Notes under the pieces: generated by a model
Told to the model about the DNA's origin: nothing
The model's database searches: none
The model's input: the letters and a program-made list of their open reading frames with translations, nothing else
Shown here: in pieces, positions 34,600-43,183 of the stretch
Layout: each line of letters starts with the position of its first letter
Position numbering within the stretch: position 1 is the stretch's first letter
Position numbers and translations under genes: made by a program
NCBI GenBank assembly: GCA_963792205.1
Contig: CAWBVI010000012.1
Span: forward strand, 38,566-102,565
Direction of reading: 5' to 3'
Source: DATDAH01 sp963792205
GTDB taxonomy: Bacteria > Actinomycetota > Acidimicrobiia > Acidimicrobiales > DATDAH01
DNA length: 64,000 nucleotides

Positions 34600-35364
34600 T
34601 CAGCTCCCGAGTGACTTGAGGCGGTCGAGGACGACCTCGGGCGTGGGGTCGTCGACGGCGTCGACGATCCGGCCGTCGGCCAGGAAGAGGGCCCGGTCGG
34701 CGTAGCCGGCGGCCACCGGGTCGTGGGTCACCATGACCACGGTCTGGCCCAGCTCGCGCACGGCCCGGCGCAGGAACTCGAGGATCTCGGCGCCGCTGCG
34801 CGAGTCGAGGTTCCCCGTGGGCTCGTCGGCCAGCACGAGGTCGGGGCGGGTGACCAGCGCCCGGGCCACGGCGACCCGTTGCTGCTGACCGCCCGACAGC
34901 TCCGACGGCCGGTGCTCGAGGCGGTCCTCGAGGCCGACGGTGCGCACCACCTCGGCCAGCCAGGCCGGGTCGGGCTCGTTGCCGCCGAGCGACGACGGGA
35001 GGGTCATGTTCTCGAGTGCGGTGAGCGTCGGTACCAGGTTGTAGGCCTGGAACACGAAGCCGAGCCGGTCCCGACGCAGCTGCGTGAGCCGGCGGTCGTT
35101 GAGGGTGGCGAGGTCGGTGTCGCCGATGAAGACCTGGCCGTCGGTGAGGCTGTCGAGCCCGGCGAGCAGGTGGAGGAGGGTGGACTTGCCGGACCCGGAC
35201 GGGCCCATGATCGCCGTGAAGCGACCGGTGGCCAGCTCGACGTCGACGGAGTCCAGGGCGCGCACCGCGGTGGCGCCGGAGCCGTAGACCTTGGTCGCGG
35301 CGACGGCTCGCGCCGCCACACCGGTCGTGGTCATCGTGGGAGGGGGGAGGGTGGCGTTGCTCAT
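34600..35364 (-). CDS. ABC transporter ATP-binding protein, LolD/MacB type
   Basis: 254 residues from ATG at 35364 (a start ten codons upstream is possible). Walker A GPSGSGKST, Q-loop FVFQAYNLVPTLTALEN, signature LSGGQQQR, Walker B LVLADEPTGNLD and switch MVTHDP. The DEPTGNLDS string is the LolD/MacB hallmark. It precedes the FtsX-type permease by 4 nt, a standard exporter pair. A two-component system lies upstream in the same direction but 140 nt away. Confidence 0.92.
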   Translation of the reverse strand: MSNATLPPPTMTTTGVAARAVAATKVYGSGATAVRALDSVDVELATGRFTAIMGPSGSGKSTLLHLLAGLDSLTDGQVFIGDTDLATLNDRRLTQLRRDRLGFVFQAYNLVPTLTALENMTLPSSLGGNEPDPAWLAEVVRTVGLEDRLEHRPSELSGGQQQRVAVARALVTRPDLVLADEPTGNLDSRSGAEILEFLRRAVRELGQTVVMVTHDPVAAGYADRALFLADGRIVDAVDDPTPEVVLDRLKSLGS

Positions 35365-35507
35365 GGGCGCCATAGTCCGACGACAAGCGGTCATCCGTCG
35401 TCCGCCTGGCGGCGGGACTTTCGGGTGCGCCCCCCGCCTTAGCGCCTACGTCCCGGGACGTAGGCCAGAGGTCACGCGCCGCCGGGGACCCCCCACGGCA
35501 GACAGGA

Positions 35508-36188
35508 TCACCGGGCGGCGCGACCCGCTTGCCCGGGAGCCACCAAGCCGGACTCGTAGGCCAGGACGACGAGCTGCGCCCGGTCACGGGCGTGCAGCTT
35601 GATCATCGCCCGGCTGACGTGGGTCCGGGCCGTGGCCGGGCTGATGATCAGCTCGCCGGCGATCTCGTCGTTGCTCAAACCCGCCGCCACCAGCGCGACC
35701 ACCTCCCGCTCGCGATCGGTCAGCGGCTCCAGCGCGTCGGCGCTGAAGGGTCGGCCGGCCGGCTGGGCCACGAACTCACCGATGAGCCGGCGGGTGACGC
35801 CCGGCGACAGCAGGGCCTCGCCACCGGCCACGACCCGGATGGCCCGGAGCAGCTCGACGGGCTCGGTGTCCTTGACGAGGAACCCACTGGCGCCGGATCG
35901 CAGGGCCTCGAACACGTACTCGTCGATCTCGAAGGTGGTGAGGATCAGCACCCGGACGCCGTCGAGCTCCGGGTCGGCGACGATGCGTCGGGTGGCCGCC
36001 AGGCCGTCCAGGCCCGGCATGCGGATGTCCATGAGGACGACGTCCGGACGGGTCTCGGCCACCATGGCGACCGCCGTCTCGCCGTCGTCGGCCTCCCCCA
36101 CGACCTCCACCTCCGGCTCGGCATCGAGCAGGACCCGGAGCCCGGCGCGCACGAGGGCCTGGTCGTCGGCGACGGCGACCCGGATCAC
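35508..36188 (-). CDS. NarL/LuxR-type response regulator
   Basis: 226 residues. REC domain (1-120) with VAVADDQALVRAGL, phospho-acceptor Asp in VLMDIRMPGLDGL, the conserved Thr region LILTTF and Lys in FLVKDTEP. LuxR helix-turn-helix at 155-215: LTDREREVVALVAAGLSNDEIAGELIISPATARTHVSRAMIKL. Start GTG overlaps the kinase stop (GTGA), so the pair is translationally coupled. The nearest downstream genes are the ABC exporter, a plausible target, as in many Firmicutes and actinobacterial systems; this is inference. Confidence 0.93.
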   Translation of the reverse strand: MIRVAVADDQALVRAGLRVLLDAEPEVEVVGEADDGETAVAMVAETRPDVVLMDIRMPGLDGLAATRRIVADPELDGVRVLILTTFEIDEYVFEALRSGASGFLVKDTEPVELLRAIRVVAGGEALLSPGVTRRLIGEFVAQPAGRPFSADALEPLTDREREVVALVAAGLSNDEIAGELIISPATARTHVSRAMIKLHARDRAQLVVLAYESGLVAPGQAGRAAR

Positions 36189-37369
36189 GCCCGCACCCCA
36201 CGGGCGCCGTCGGGGTGGGCCTCGTCATGGGGGTGGTCGTGGGGCCCGGGCGCGGGCTCGGGTGGGTCGGGCCCGTCCTCGTGGCCGACCGCCGGCAGGT
36301 GGGCCACCACCGAGAAGCCACCACCGGGACGGGGTCCGGCGTCGACCGTGCCCCCCAGGGCCAGCGCCCGCTCCCGCATGCCGGAGATGCCATGGCCGGG
36401 CCGCAGCCCGCCGCCGTCGACCGCGGCCGCCCCGCGCCCGTCGTCGGTCACGCTGACCTCGAGGCCGGTGAGCGTGCGCTCGACCACCACCGAGGCCCGG
36501 GCCGGACCGGCGTGGCGCATGACGTTGGTGAGCGACTCCTGCACGATCCGGAAGGCGGCACAGCTGACGGCTTCGGCGATCTCCGCCTCGCCGCCGCGGA
36601 TCTCCACGTCGACCGGGACGCCGGACCGGCTCACGAACGCGGCCAGCTCGTCGAGGTCGGCCAGGCCCGGGGTCGGGGCCAGCGGGGCGGCGTCGTCGCC
36701 CTCCCGCAGCAGGTGGAGGGTCGAACGCAGCTCGTCGAGGGTCTGGCGGCTGGCCTGGCGGATGGCGATGAGCGCCTCTCGGGCCTGATCCGGGTGGCCG
36801 TCGGCGACGTGAGCCCCCGTGGCCGCCTGGAGGCTGATCCCGGCGATGTTGTGGGCGACGATGTCGTGCAGGTCGCGGGCGATGCGCACCCGCTCCTCGG
36901 CCACCCGCCGGCGGGCCTCCTCCTCCCGGCTCTCCTCGAGGTGCCGGTTGCGCTCGCGGAGGCCGGACAGGAGCTCCCGGCGGTCCCGAACGGTCTTGCC
37001 CGCCAGGAAGGCCAGGATCGACCAGCTCCCGTAGAGCAGGTGGGCCCACCTGCTGTCGTCGCCGACCGGCTCCACGAGGATGCCGGCCAGGCCGAGGCCG
37101 ACCACGGCGATGACGGTCAATCGCAGCGCCTCCCGGGTCGGGCGCACGCTGGCGAGCGTCCCGATGAGGATGAACGTGCCCAGGTAGATGGGGCCGCCGT
37201 CGTAGCCCCGCACGAGGTACACGATGGTGACCCCGAGGGTGAAGAACAGGGCCGCTTCGGGCCAGCGCCGACGCACCGCCAGGGCGGCGCCGACCGCCAG
37301 CATGATCCCGTAGGCGACGGCGTCGAGCTGCTTCCCGGGCTCCGCTCGGTCGATCCCGATGGTGATCAC
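36185..37369 (-). CDS. NarL-system sensor histidine kinase, 5' end uncertain
   Basis: 394 residues from GTG at 37369. Four to five membrane segments (IMLAVGAALAVRRRW, AALFFTLGVTIVYLVRGY, FILIGTLASVRP), then HisKA_3 with phospho-His in IARDLHDIVAHNIAGISLQA, and a HATPase with DDGRG and GHGISGMRERALALGG. The C-terminal tail is rich in His/Pro/Asp. Upstream codons in the same frame read IALVFTASTIVIT, clearly a membrane helix, but have no start before a stop. A good ATG (MELRCLIRRADVQDALDR) lies in another frame at about 37448, so a one-base indel near 37400 is likely. Confidence 0.87.
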   Translation of the reverse strand: MITIGIDRAEPGKQLDAVAYGIMLAVGAALAVRRRWPEAALFFTLGVTIVYLVRGYDGGPIYLGTFILIGTLASVRPTREALRLTVIAVVGLGLAGILVEPVGDDSRWAHLLYGSWSILAFLAGKTVRDRRELLSGLRERNRHLEESREEEARRRVAEERVRIARDLHDIVAHNIAGISLQAATGAHVADGHPDQAREALIAIRQASRQTLDELRSTLHLLREGDDAAPLAPTPGLADLDELAAFVSRSGVPVDVEIRGGEAEIAEAVSCAAFRIVQESLTNVMRHAGPARASVVVERTLTGLEVSVTDDGRGAAAVDGGGLRPGHGISGMRERALALGGTVDAGPRPGGGFSVVAHLPAVGHEDGPDPPEPAPGPHDHPHDEAHPDGARGVRA

Positions 37370-37529
37370 GATCGTCGACGCCGTGAAGACCAGGGCGATC
37401 GAGCGCGTCCTGCACGTCGGCCCGACGGATCAGGCACCGCAACTCCATGCCCTTGACGTTACGGGCGGGTCGGCCGGGCGACATCGGCCGGCCGGCGCAT
37501 TCCGGGCCTACGTCCGCCGACGTAGACCG

Positions 37530-37904
37530 TCAGTTCTCGTCCAGGCGGGCGACGAGGGTCTTCGGGGCGACCTGGCGGTAGGCGTCCTCACAGACGCCGG
37601 CCACCTCGTCCCAGTCCGGGTCGCGGTCGAGGCGGACGCCCAGCCAGCCGCGGTGGCCGACGTAGGGCGGCACGAAGAAGCGGACGGGCTCCTCGTCGAC
37701 CAGCTCGCCCTGGACGCCCGGGGCCGCGGCCACCCAGAGGGCGAGGCGGCCATCACCGTGGTGATCGTCGAGGAACGTGACGAAGGTCTTCTTGTCCCGG
37801 ATGAAGAAGGTGGGCGAACCGTGGCTCAGCCGTTCGTTGACCTCGGGCAGGACGAGGCACGCTTTGCGTACGTGGCCCAGGGCCTGCTTCGCCTCACGTC
37901 GCAC
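37530..37904 (-). CDS. MmcQ/YjbR family DNA-binding-like protein
   Basis: 124 residues from GTG at 37904 (RREAKQALGHVRKACLVLPEV). Family blocks are VNERLSHGSPTFFIRDKKTFVTF, the ALWVAAAPG strand and FFVPPYVGHRGWLGVRLDRDPDWDEVAGVCEDAYRQVAPKTLV, the CyaY-like fold of the YjbR/MmcQ family. Function unknown; distant similarity to DNA-binding double-wing proteins. Divergent from an LLM oxidoreductase. An upstream in-frame ATG at 37952 would overlap that gene's start and is less likely. Confidence 0.85.
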   Translation of the reverse strand: MRREAKQALGHVRKACLVLPEVNERLSHGSPTFFIRDKKTFVTFLDDHHGDGRLALWVAAAPGVQGELVDEEPVRFFVPPYVGHRGWLGVRLDRDPDWDEVAGVCEDAYRQVAPKTLVARLDEN

Positions 37905-37950
37905 CGTTCCAGTCTGGCGCGGGTCACGGCCGGGGCGTATCAAGGAGGAC

Positions 37951-38784
37951 ATGCGCTACGGCTTCGTCCTCCCCGGCGGCACCGCCCGCCTCCAACTCGC
38001 TCAGGCCGAGGCGGCGGAGGCCGCCGGCTGGGACGCCGTCTTCGTCTGGGAGTCGCACTACGGCGTCGACCCCTGGGCGCTGCTGTCGGCGATGGCGGTG
38101 CGCACCGAGCGGATCCGGCTGGGCACGATGCTCACGCCGTTGCCCTGGCGTCGCCCGTGGAAGCTGGCCGGCCAGGCCGCCACGCTCGACCAGCTCTCCG
38201 ACGGCCGGGCCATCCTCGCCGTCGGCCTCGGGGCGGTCGACGACGCGCTGGGCACGACGGGAGAGGTCGTGGACCGGCGCGAGCGGGCCGGTCGCATGGA
38301 CGAGGGGCTGCAGGTGATCAAGCGGCTGTGGGCGGGTGAGGCGACCTTCAGCGGCGAGCACTACCAGGTGGACCTGACGGGCCGCGGCGACCTCGGACCG
38401 ACGGGGCGGGGGGTTCAGGAACCCCATCTGCCCATCTGGATCGTCGGGGCCTGGAACCGACCGAAGTCGATGGCCCGGGTGCTCGAAGGTGACGGGATCC
38501 TGCCCAACGTCGTCTCCGCCGAGGGTGAGCACGGCGAGGTGACGCCCGACGTCGTCCGGGCCATGCGGGCCTGGCTCGAGGACCACGGCGCGCCCGCCGC
38601 CTTCGACATCGTCGCCGAAGGCGAGACCCCTGCTGACGATCCTGCAGCCGCGGCCGCTCAGGTCCAGGACTGGGCCGACGCCGGCGCCACCTGGTGGCTC
38701 GAGGCCCGCTGGTCCGCCCCCGACGAAGCCGCCGTCACCCGCCGCATCGAAGCCGGGCCTCCTCGTCCTCGTTCTGGCGCCTGA
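37951..38784 (+). CDS. LLM-class (luciferase-like) flavin/F420-dependent oxidoreductase
   Basis: 277 residues from ATG at 37951, preceded by an excellent AAGGAGG ribosome-binding site. The bacterial-luciferase TIM-barrel is recognized from AEAAGWDAVFVWESHYGVDPWALLSAMAVRTERIRLGTMLTPLPWRRPW, LDQLSDGRAILAVGLGA, GRMDEGLQVIKRLW and HLPIWIVGAWN. The family uses FMN or F420; acidimicrobial members are often F420 enzymes. Substrate unknown. The stop lies inside the left arm of the hairpin at 38770-38821. Confidence 0.86.
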   Translation: MRYGFVLPGGTARLQLAQAEAAEAAGWDAVFVWESHYGVDPWALLSAMAVRTERIRLGTMLTPLPWRRPWKLAGQAATLDQLSDGRAILAVGLGAVDDALGTTGEVVDRRERAGRMDEGLQVIKRLWAGEATFSGEHYQVDLTGRGDLGPTGRGVQEPHLPIWIVGAWNRPKSMARVLEGDGILPNVVSAEGEHGEVTPDVVRAMRAWLEDHGAPAAFDIVAEGETPADDPAAAAAQVQDWADAGATWWLEARWSAPDEAAVTRRIEAGPPRPRSGA

Positions 38785-38821
38785 TTGCGGCGCCCTGGCG
38801 CCCGGATCAGGCGCCAGAACG
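38770..38821. terminator. Bidirectional hairpin, TTCTGGC family copy 2
   Basis: Perfect 16-nt arms CGTTCTGGCGCCTGAT and ATCAGGCGCCAGAACG with a GC-rich inner stem (GGCGCC/GGCGCC). It includes the stop codon of the LLM gene and ends 7 nt before the converging glycine-rich gene's last codon. Termination role inferred. Confidence 0.72.
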
Positions 38822-38828
38822 AAAGTTC

Positions 38829-39875
38829 TCAGCCGGTGAAGGCGGGTTCGGCCTGCACGACTGGCGGCACCGTGTCATCAGGCTCGACATCCGGATCACA
38901 GCTGTCGGTCTCGGGGTCGTAGGTGATCGTCAGCGCCCCGTTGGCCTCTTGCACCCCGGTCTCGAAGGCCACGCCGGCCGGACCGAAGCCCGAGCCACCG
39001 CCACCACCGCCGCCGTCGTCGGTGCCGCCCTCGCCCTCAGCCCCTTCATCCGACGGCGAGCCGGGCTGGCCGGTGTCGCCGGCACCGCCGCCGCCGCCGA
39101 ACCAGCCGCCACCACCGCCGCCGCCACCGTCGTTCGAGACGTTGCCCGCACCGCCCAGGCCGCCCTGGCCGGACGTGCCCGCCGTGTTCGTGCCGTCAGG
39201 CGTACCCGCGGCGCCACCGGCCGACTGCGTACCGCCACCGCCGCCACCCGATCCGGCGCCGGAATCCTGGCCGTCCTCACCGGTCTCGCCGCCGCCGGCG
39301 CCACCCGCCCCGCCGGAGCCATCGCCCTCGGGGGTGTCGCTGTCGCCACCGCTGCCGCCGCCACCGCCGGCGACCACCACCCGGTTGCCCAGGGCGTCGC
39401 CGCCCTGACGCACGTCGGAGGCGCCGCCGCCGCCGCCGCCGGGATCGCTCATGTCGTCGGCAGCGTCACCGCCGCCGTTGAACCCACCCGTGCCACCGTC
39501 GCCGCCGACGCCCTCGGCCGAATCCTCCTCGGGCGAACCATCGGGCGGCGAGTTGGCACCCTGTTCACCGTCACCCCCTAGGCCGCCGACCCGGACGATC
39601 AGGGTCTCGCCGGGGGTGACCTCGACCGTGGCCGTGGCCCGCCCGCCGGGCGCGCCGGCGATGCCGTTGCTGGCCTGGCCACCCTGTGCGCCGAAGGCGT
39701 CGACGGTGACCTGGCAGATGCCCTCGGGCACCACGAAGTCCTCCGCTGCGCCCGTGAACTCGAACGTCTCGGTCACCGGCGCCGCATCGGCCGGTCCCAT
39801 CGTCAGCGCCAGCGCGGCGCCCCCCAACCCCAACGCCGCCGAGGCGGCAAGCGTGCGACGTGAACGAGCAGACAT
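38829..39875 (-). CDS. Secreted glycine-rich protein, paralogue 1
   Basis: 348 residues from ATG at 39875. Sec signal peptide RRTLAASAALGLGGAALALTM ending near ADAAP. A short beta domain follows (TETFEFTGAAEDFVVPEGICQVTVDAFGAQGG), then VEVTPGETLIVRVGG, and about 200 residues rich in Gly/Ser/Asp with repeated VRQGGDALGNRVVVAGGGGGSG and GGGWFGGGGG. The C-terminus is VAFETGVQ...GALTITYDPETDSC plus an acidic tail. This is the bacterial Gly-rich family, thought to be an extracellular structural or adhesive protein; no LPxTG anchor or C-terminal membrane helix. Tandem paralogue follows upstream. Confidence 0.8.
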   Translation of the reverse strand: MSARSRRTLAASAALGLGGAALALTMGPADAAPVTETFEFTGAAEDFVVPEGICQVTVDAFGAQGGQASNGIAGAPGGRATATVEVTPGETLIVRVGGLGGDGEQGANSPPDGSPEEDSAEGVGGDGGTGGFNGGGDAADDMSDPGGGGGGASDVRQGGDALGNRVVVAGGGGGSGGDSDTPEGDGSGGAGGAGGGETGEDGQDSGAGSGGGGGGTQSAGGAAGTPDGTNTAGTSGQGGLGGAGNVSNDGGGGGGGGWFGGGGGAGDTGQPGSPSDEGAEGEGGTDDGGGGGGGSGFGPAGVAFETGVQEANGALTITYDPETDSCDPDVEPDDTVPPVVQAEPAFTG

Positions 39876-39947
39876 CGGCGAACTCCAGTGGCCCGGTGGG
39901 AATTGCTCCCGGAAATGTAACCCGCCGCCGACGTCCAAGCGAGCACT
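39876..39947 (-). promoter_or_regulatory. Conserved leader of glycine-rich paralogue 1
   Basis: 72 bp immediately before the start codon, identical to the block before paralogue 2 (41032-41103). Contains a GGAG ribosome-binding site and a hairpin near 39893-39912 (arms GGGA and TCCC with flanking CCGG/GG). Likely holds the promoter/5' UTR shared by both genes. Confidence 0.6.
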
Positions 39948-39989
39948 GGCGCCCGATCTTCCGCCCAGAGGCGGGAAATCAGGCGCCAG
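39946..39989. terminator. Hairpin, TTCTGGC family copy 3
   Basis: Outer arms CTGGCGCC and GGCGCCAG, inner arms TTCCGCC and GGCGGGA, loop CAGA. Aligns position by position with copy 1 at 31993-32040, including the loop, but three base pairs have changed on both sides. Lies 10 nt past the stop of glycine-rich paralogue 2. Confidence 0.68.
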
Positions 39990-39999
39990 AACGGAGTTC

Positions 40000-41031
40000 T
40001 CAGCCGGTGAACGCGGGTTCGGCCTGTACGACCGGCGGCACCGTGTCATCAGGCTCGACATCGGGATCGCAGGAGTCGGTCTCGGGGTCGTAGGTGATCG
40101 TCAGCGTGCCGTCACCATCCTGCACCCCGGTCTCGAAGGCCACGCCGGCGGGTCCGAAGCCCGAACCGCCGCCACCGCCACCGCCATCCTCGTTGCTCAA
40201 GCCCTCGGCGTCCCCGGTCGCCTCGTCCTGCGGGCCGGCGGGCGGTTGGACGAAGTTGATGTCGCCGGACCCACCGCCGCCGCCGAACCAACCGCCGCCG
40301 CCACCGCCGCCGCCCTCGTCGTTGTTGTTCCCCGCGCCCCCGACGCCACCCGCGCCATCCGTGCCGTCGCCGGCCGTCGGGTCGGTCGTGCCGCCCGCGC
40401 CGCCCGCCGACTGGGTGCCGCCGTCGCCGCCGTCGGAACCGAAGTCCGAGTTCGCTCCGTCGGTGCCGGAGGTCCCCCCGCCGTCACCGCCGCCACCGGT
40501 GTCTGCGCCCTTGCCGGCGCCGTCACCGCCGCTGCCGCCACCGCCACCGGCCACGACGACCCGGTTGGCGAGGGCGTCGCCGCCCTGACGCACGTCGGAG
40601 GCGCCGCCACCGCCGCCACCACCGGTCCCGAGCCCGTCAGCGGCCGAAGCGCCACCGTTGAAGCCGCCCTCACCACCCAGGCCGGGGGTGCCTTCTGCCG
40701 GCGAGTCGTCGGTGCCCTCGACGGCGTCGCCGCCCTGGCCACCGACGCGCACGACCAGCGACTCGCCCGGCGTGACCTCGATCGTGGCCGTGGCCCGACC
40801 ACCGAGCCCTCCCTCGACACCGTTGACGGCCACGCCGCCCGCGGCCCCGAAGGCGTCGACCGTCACCGAACAGATGCCCTCGGGCACTGGGAACGCCTCG
40901 GCCGCGCCCGTGAACTCGAAGGTCTCCGTCACCGGCGCCGCATCGGCCGGCCCCATCGTCAGCGCCAGCGCGGCGCCCCCCAACCCCAACGCCGCCGAGG
41001 CGGCAAGCGTGCGACGTGAACGAGCAGACAT
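40000..41031 (-). CDS. Secreted glycine-rich protein, paralogue 2
   Basis: 343 residues from ATG at 41031. Signal peptide, first beta domain (TETFEFTGAAEAFPVPEGICSVTVDAFGAAGG) and C-terminal tail (SCDPDVEPDDTVPPVV) are nearly identical to paralogue 1, while the central Gly-rich region differs in length and repeat content. It repeats VRVGGQGGDAVEG, DVRQGGDALANRVVVAGGGG and GGGWFGGGGG. Two cysteines (one after the signal, one near the end) may form a disulfide. It has its own leader and a terminator-like hairpin between the two genes, so the copies may be transcribed separately. Function unknown. Confidence 0.8.
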   Translation of the reverse strand: MSARSRRTLAASAALGLGGAALALTMGPADAAPVTETFEFTGAAEAFPVPEGICSVTVDAFGAAGGVAVNGVEGGLGGRATATIEVTPGESLVVRVGGQGGDAVEGTDDSPAEGTPGLGGEGGFNGGASAADGLGTGGGGGGGASDVRQGGDALANRVVVAGGGGGSGGDGAGKGADTGGGGDGGGTSGTDGANSDFGSDGGDGGTQSAGGAGGTTDPTAGDGTDGAGGVGGAGNNNDEGGGGGGGGWFGGGGGSGDINFVQPPAGPQDEATGDAEGLSNEDGGGGGGGSGFGPAGVAFETGVQDGDGTLTITYDPETDSCDPDVEPDDTVPPVVQAEPAFTG

Positions 41032-41103
41032 CGGCGAACTCCAGTGGCCCGGTGGGAATTGCTCCCGGAAATGTAACCCGCCGCCGACGTCCAAGCGAGC
41101 ACT
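41032..41103 (-). promoter_or_regulatory. Conserved leader of glycine-rich paralogue 2
   Basis: Exact copy of the 72-bp leader at 39876-39947; identity ends at GAGCACT. Includes the same small hairpin (about 41049-41068) and ribosome-binding site. Confidence 0.6.
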
Positions 41104-41199
41104 CGGGCCGACCACGGTCCGAACCTCGGTCACGCCGTCTCGCGCTCCGGGACGTGGGAGCGGCTCGTCGAAGGTCGAGGAGCTCGCGTCAGCGGGATC

Positions 41200-41634
41200 T
41201 CACTCGAGCGAGTAGCGGTAGACGTTCGTGCCCCGCTCGACGAAGCCCAGGCGCTGATACAGCCGGTTGGCCGCCTCACGGGATGGCCGCGACGTCAGGT
41301 CGACGGTGCGGGCGCCGGCCGAGCGGGCGTGGTCGAGCGCCGCCTCGTTGAGGGCGGCGCCCACGCCCCGGCCCCGGGCCGACTCGTCGACGACCACGTC
41401 CTCGATCCAGGCCCGCAAGCCGGTGGGGATGCGGAACAGGGCGAGGGTGAGTGAGCCGACGATGCGGTCGCCGTCCCGGGCGACGAACAGCACCGTCGCC
41501 GGCGACGCCACGATCTCGGCCAGGGCATCCCGGGACGGTGGCGCGTTCGACGACGAGAGCTGGGGCGTGAGGCGCTGGAAGGCCTCGACCAGTGCATCGT
41601 CGACGACGGTGGCCTCGTCGACGGTGACGCTCAC
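41200..41634 (-). CDS. GNAT family N-acetyltransferase
   Basis: 144 residues if started at the GTG at 41634. Complete GNAT fold: TVLFVARDGDRIVGSLTLALF, IEDVVVDESARGRGVGAALNEAALDHARSAGARTVDLTSRPSREAANRLYQRLGFVERGTNVYRYSLE, with the acetyl-CoA pyrophosphate loop R-G-R-G-V-G-A. Substrate unknown. As read, the upstream citrate-synthase frame runs straight into it without a stop. However, GTGAGC at the boundary also supplies a TGA in the neighbouring frame, the usual coupled-gene arrangement in this genome. Confidence 0.82.
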   Translation of the reverse strand: MSVTVDEATVVDDALVEAFQRLTPQLSSSNAPPSRDALAEIVASPATVLFVARDGDRIVGSLTLALFRIPTGLRAWIEDVVVDESARGRGVGAALNEAALDHARSAGARTVDLTSRPSREAANRLYQRLGFVERGTNVYRYSLE

Positions 41635-43183
41635 TCCGGAGTCGGGCACGGGCTGGGGCGGCGGCGGGCCCACGTAGCGGGCGCTCGGGCGGATGACCCG
41701 GTTGTCGGCCGCCTGCTCGAGGATGTTGGCGCACCACCCGATCACCCGGCTCGAGGCGAACGTCGGCGTGAACATCTCCCGGGGCAGGCCGCAGCGGTCC
41801 ATGACCACGCCGGCGTAGAACTCGACGTTGGCGTACAGCTCCCGGCCCGGCTTGAGCTCGGCCAGCACGTCGACGACGGTCTTCTCGACCTGCTTGGCGA
41901 AGTCGACCATGTCGCCCCCCAAGCGCTCGGCCACGCCCTTCAGCAGGCGGGAGCGGGGGTCCTCGGTCTTGTAGACGCGGTGCCCGAAGCCCATGATCCG
42001 CTCGCCCTCGTCGACGGCGTCTCGCACCCAGGCATCGGTCTTGTCGGGGGTGCCGATGGCGTCGAGCATGTCGAGGGCCCGACTCGGCGCGCCGCCGTGC
42101 AGCGGCCCGGACAGCGCCCCGATGCCGCCGACCACCGCGGCGGCCAGGTCGGCCCCGGTGGAGGTGATGACCCGGGCGGTGAACGTCGAGGCGTTGAAGC
42201 CGTGGTCCACGGTGGTGATCTGGTACTGCTCGATGCCCCGGGCGAACTGGTCCTCGGGGACCTCGCCGGTGATCATGTAGAGGTAGTTGGCCGCGTAGCC
42301 GAGGTCGGGGTGCGGGTCGATGGGCTGCTCACCGTGGTGCAGGCGGTAGAGGGCGGCCAGCAGCAGTCGGCACGACCGCGCAGACCTGCATGGCGTTGCG
42401 GCGGAGCTCCTCGGCCGTGACGTCGAGCGACGGCTGGAAGTCGAGGGCCGAACCGACCAGCGAGATCACCGTCCGCAGCCCGTCGAGGGGCAGGAAGCGC
42501 TCGCTGGTGTCGGCGATCGCCACGAGCTGGGCGGCGACCTTCGGCGGCAGCACCCGGTTGGCCCGGATCTCCTCGTGGAAGGCCGCCCGCTGCGCCGCCG
42601 TCGGGAGCTCGCCCTCGAACATCAGGTGCCAGACGTCCTCCAGCGAGCGCTTCTCGGCCAGGTCCGTGGCCGAGTACTGGCGGTAGTGGTAGAAGCCCTC
42701 CTGGCCCCGGACGTCGCCCACCTCGGTCTCGGCCACGATGACACCGGCCAGGCCCTTGGGCGCCTCCATGTGGCCGGGATGGGTCACCGGCTCGATGGCG
42801 GCGATCTTGAGCAGGTCGCGCAGCGAGACGATGCCCACCAGCGCCCCGTCGTCGACGACCGGGTAGTGGCGGTAGCCGTGATCGGACAGCCAGGCGAAGG
42901 CGTCGGCCACCGGCACTTCGGAGCCGACGGTGGCCGGCTCGGGTGTCATCTGCTCGCTGACCTTGGTGGCCGTGGGGTCCCCACCCGTGGCGGCGAAGCG
43001 GACGAGGTCCCGCTCGGTGAGGATGCCCACCGCCCGCCGGGTGCTGTCGACCACGACGACGGAGCCCACACCCGCGTCGTTCATGGCCGCCGAGGCCTCG
43101 GCGACGGTTTCCGATGGATCGGCGATGACGACCGGCGAGCTCATCAGCTCCCCGACCGTCCGCACTACGGCGCCATCGGCCAT
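41632..43183 (-). CDS. CBS-domain citrate synthase, frameshifted
   Basis: Two N-terminal CBS domains (residues ~1-130; GELMSSPVVIADPSETVAEA, GILTERDLVRFAA, HYPVVDDGALVGIVSLRDLL) fused to a citrate/2-methylcitrate synthase starting near GLAGVIVAETEVGDVRGQEGFYHYRQ. Catalytic residues appear in HGFNASTFTARV, GPLHGGAPSRAL, GFGHRVYKTEDPRSRLL and FTPTFASSRVIGW. The frame breaks at about 42366: removing one G gives CAVVPTLLAALYRLHHGEQPIDPH. The CBS pair suggests adenylate-dependent regulation. The last codons read in frame into the GNAT gene; see that entry. Confidence 0.85.

Noticed and set aside
38900..40700. Dense GCC/CCG trinucleotide tracts resembling a tandem repeat array or a proline-rich plus-strand protein
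   Set aside because: They are glycine codons of the two minus-strand Gly-rich proteins; the plus-strand Pro/Ser frames lack starts, signals and a sensible end.
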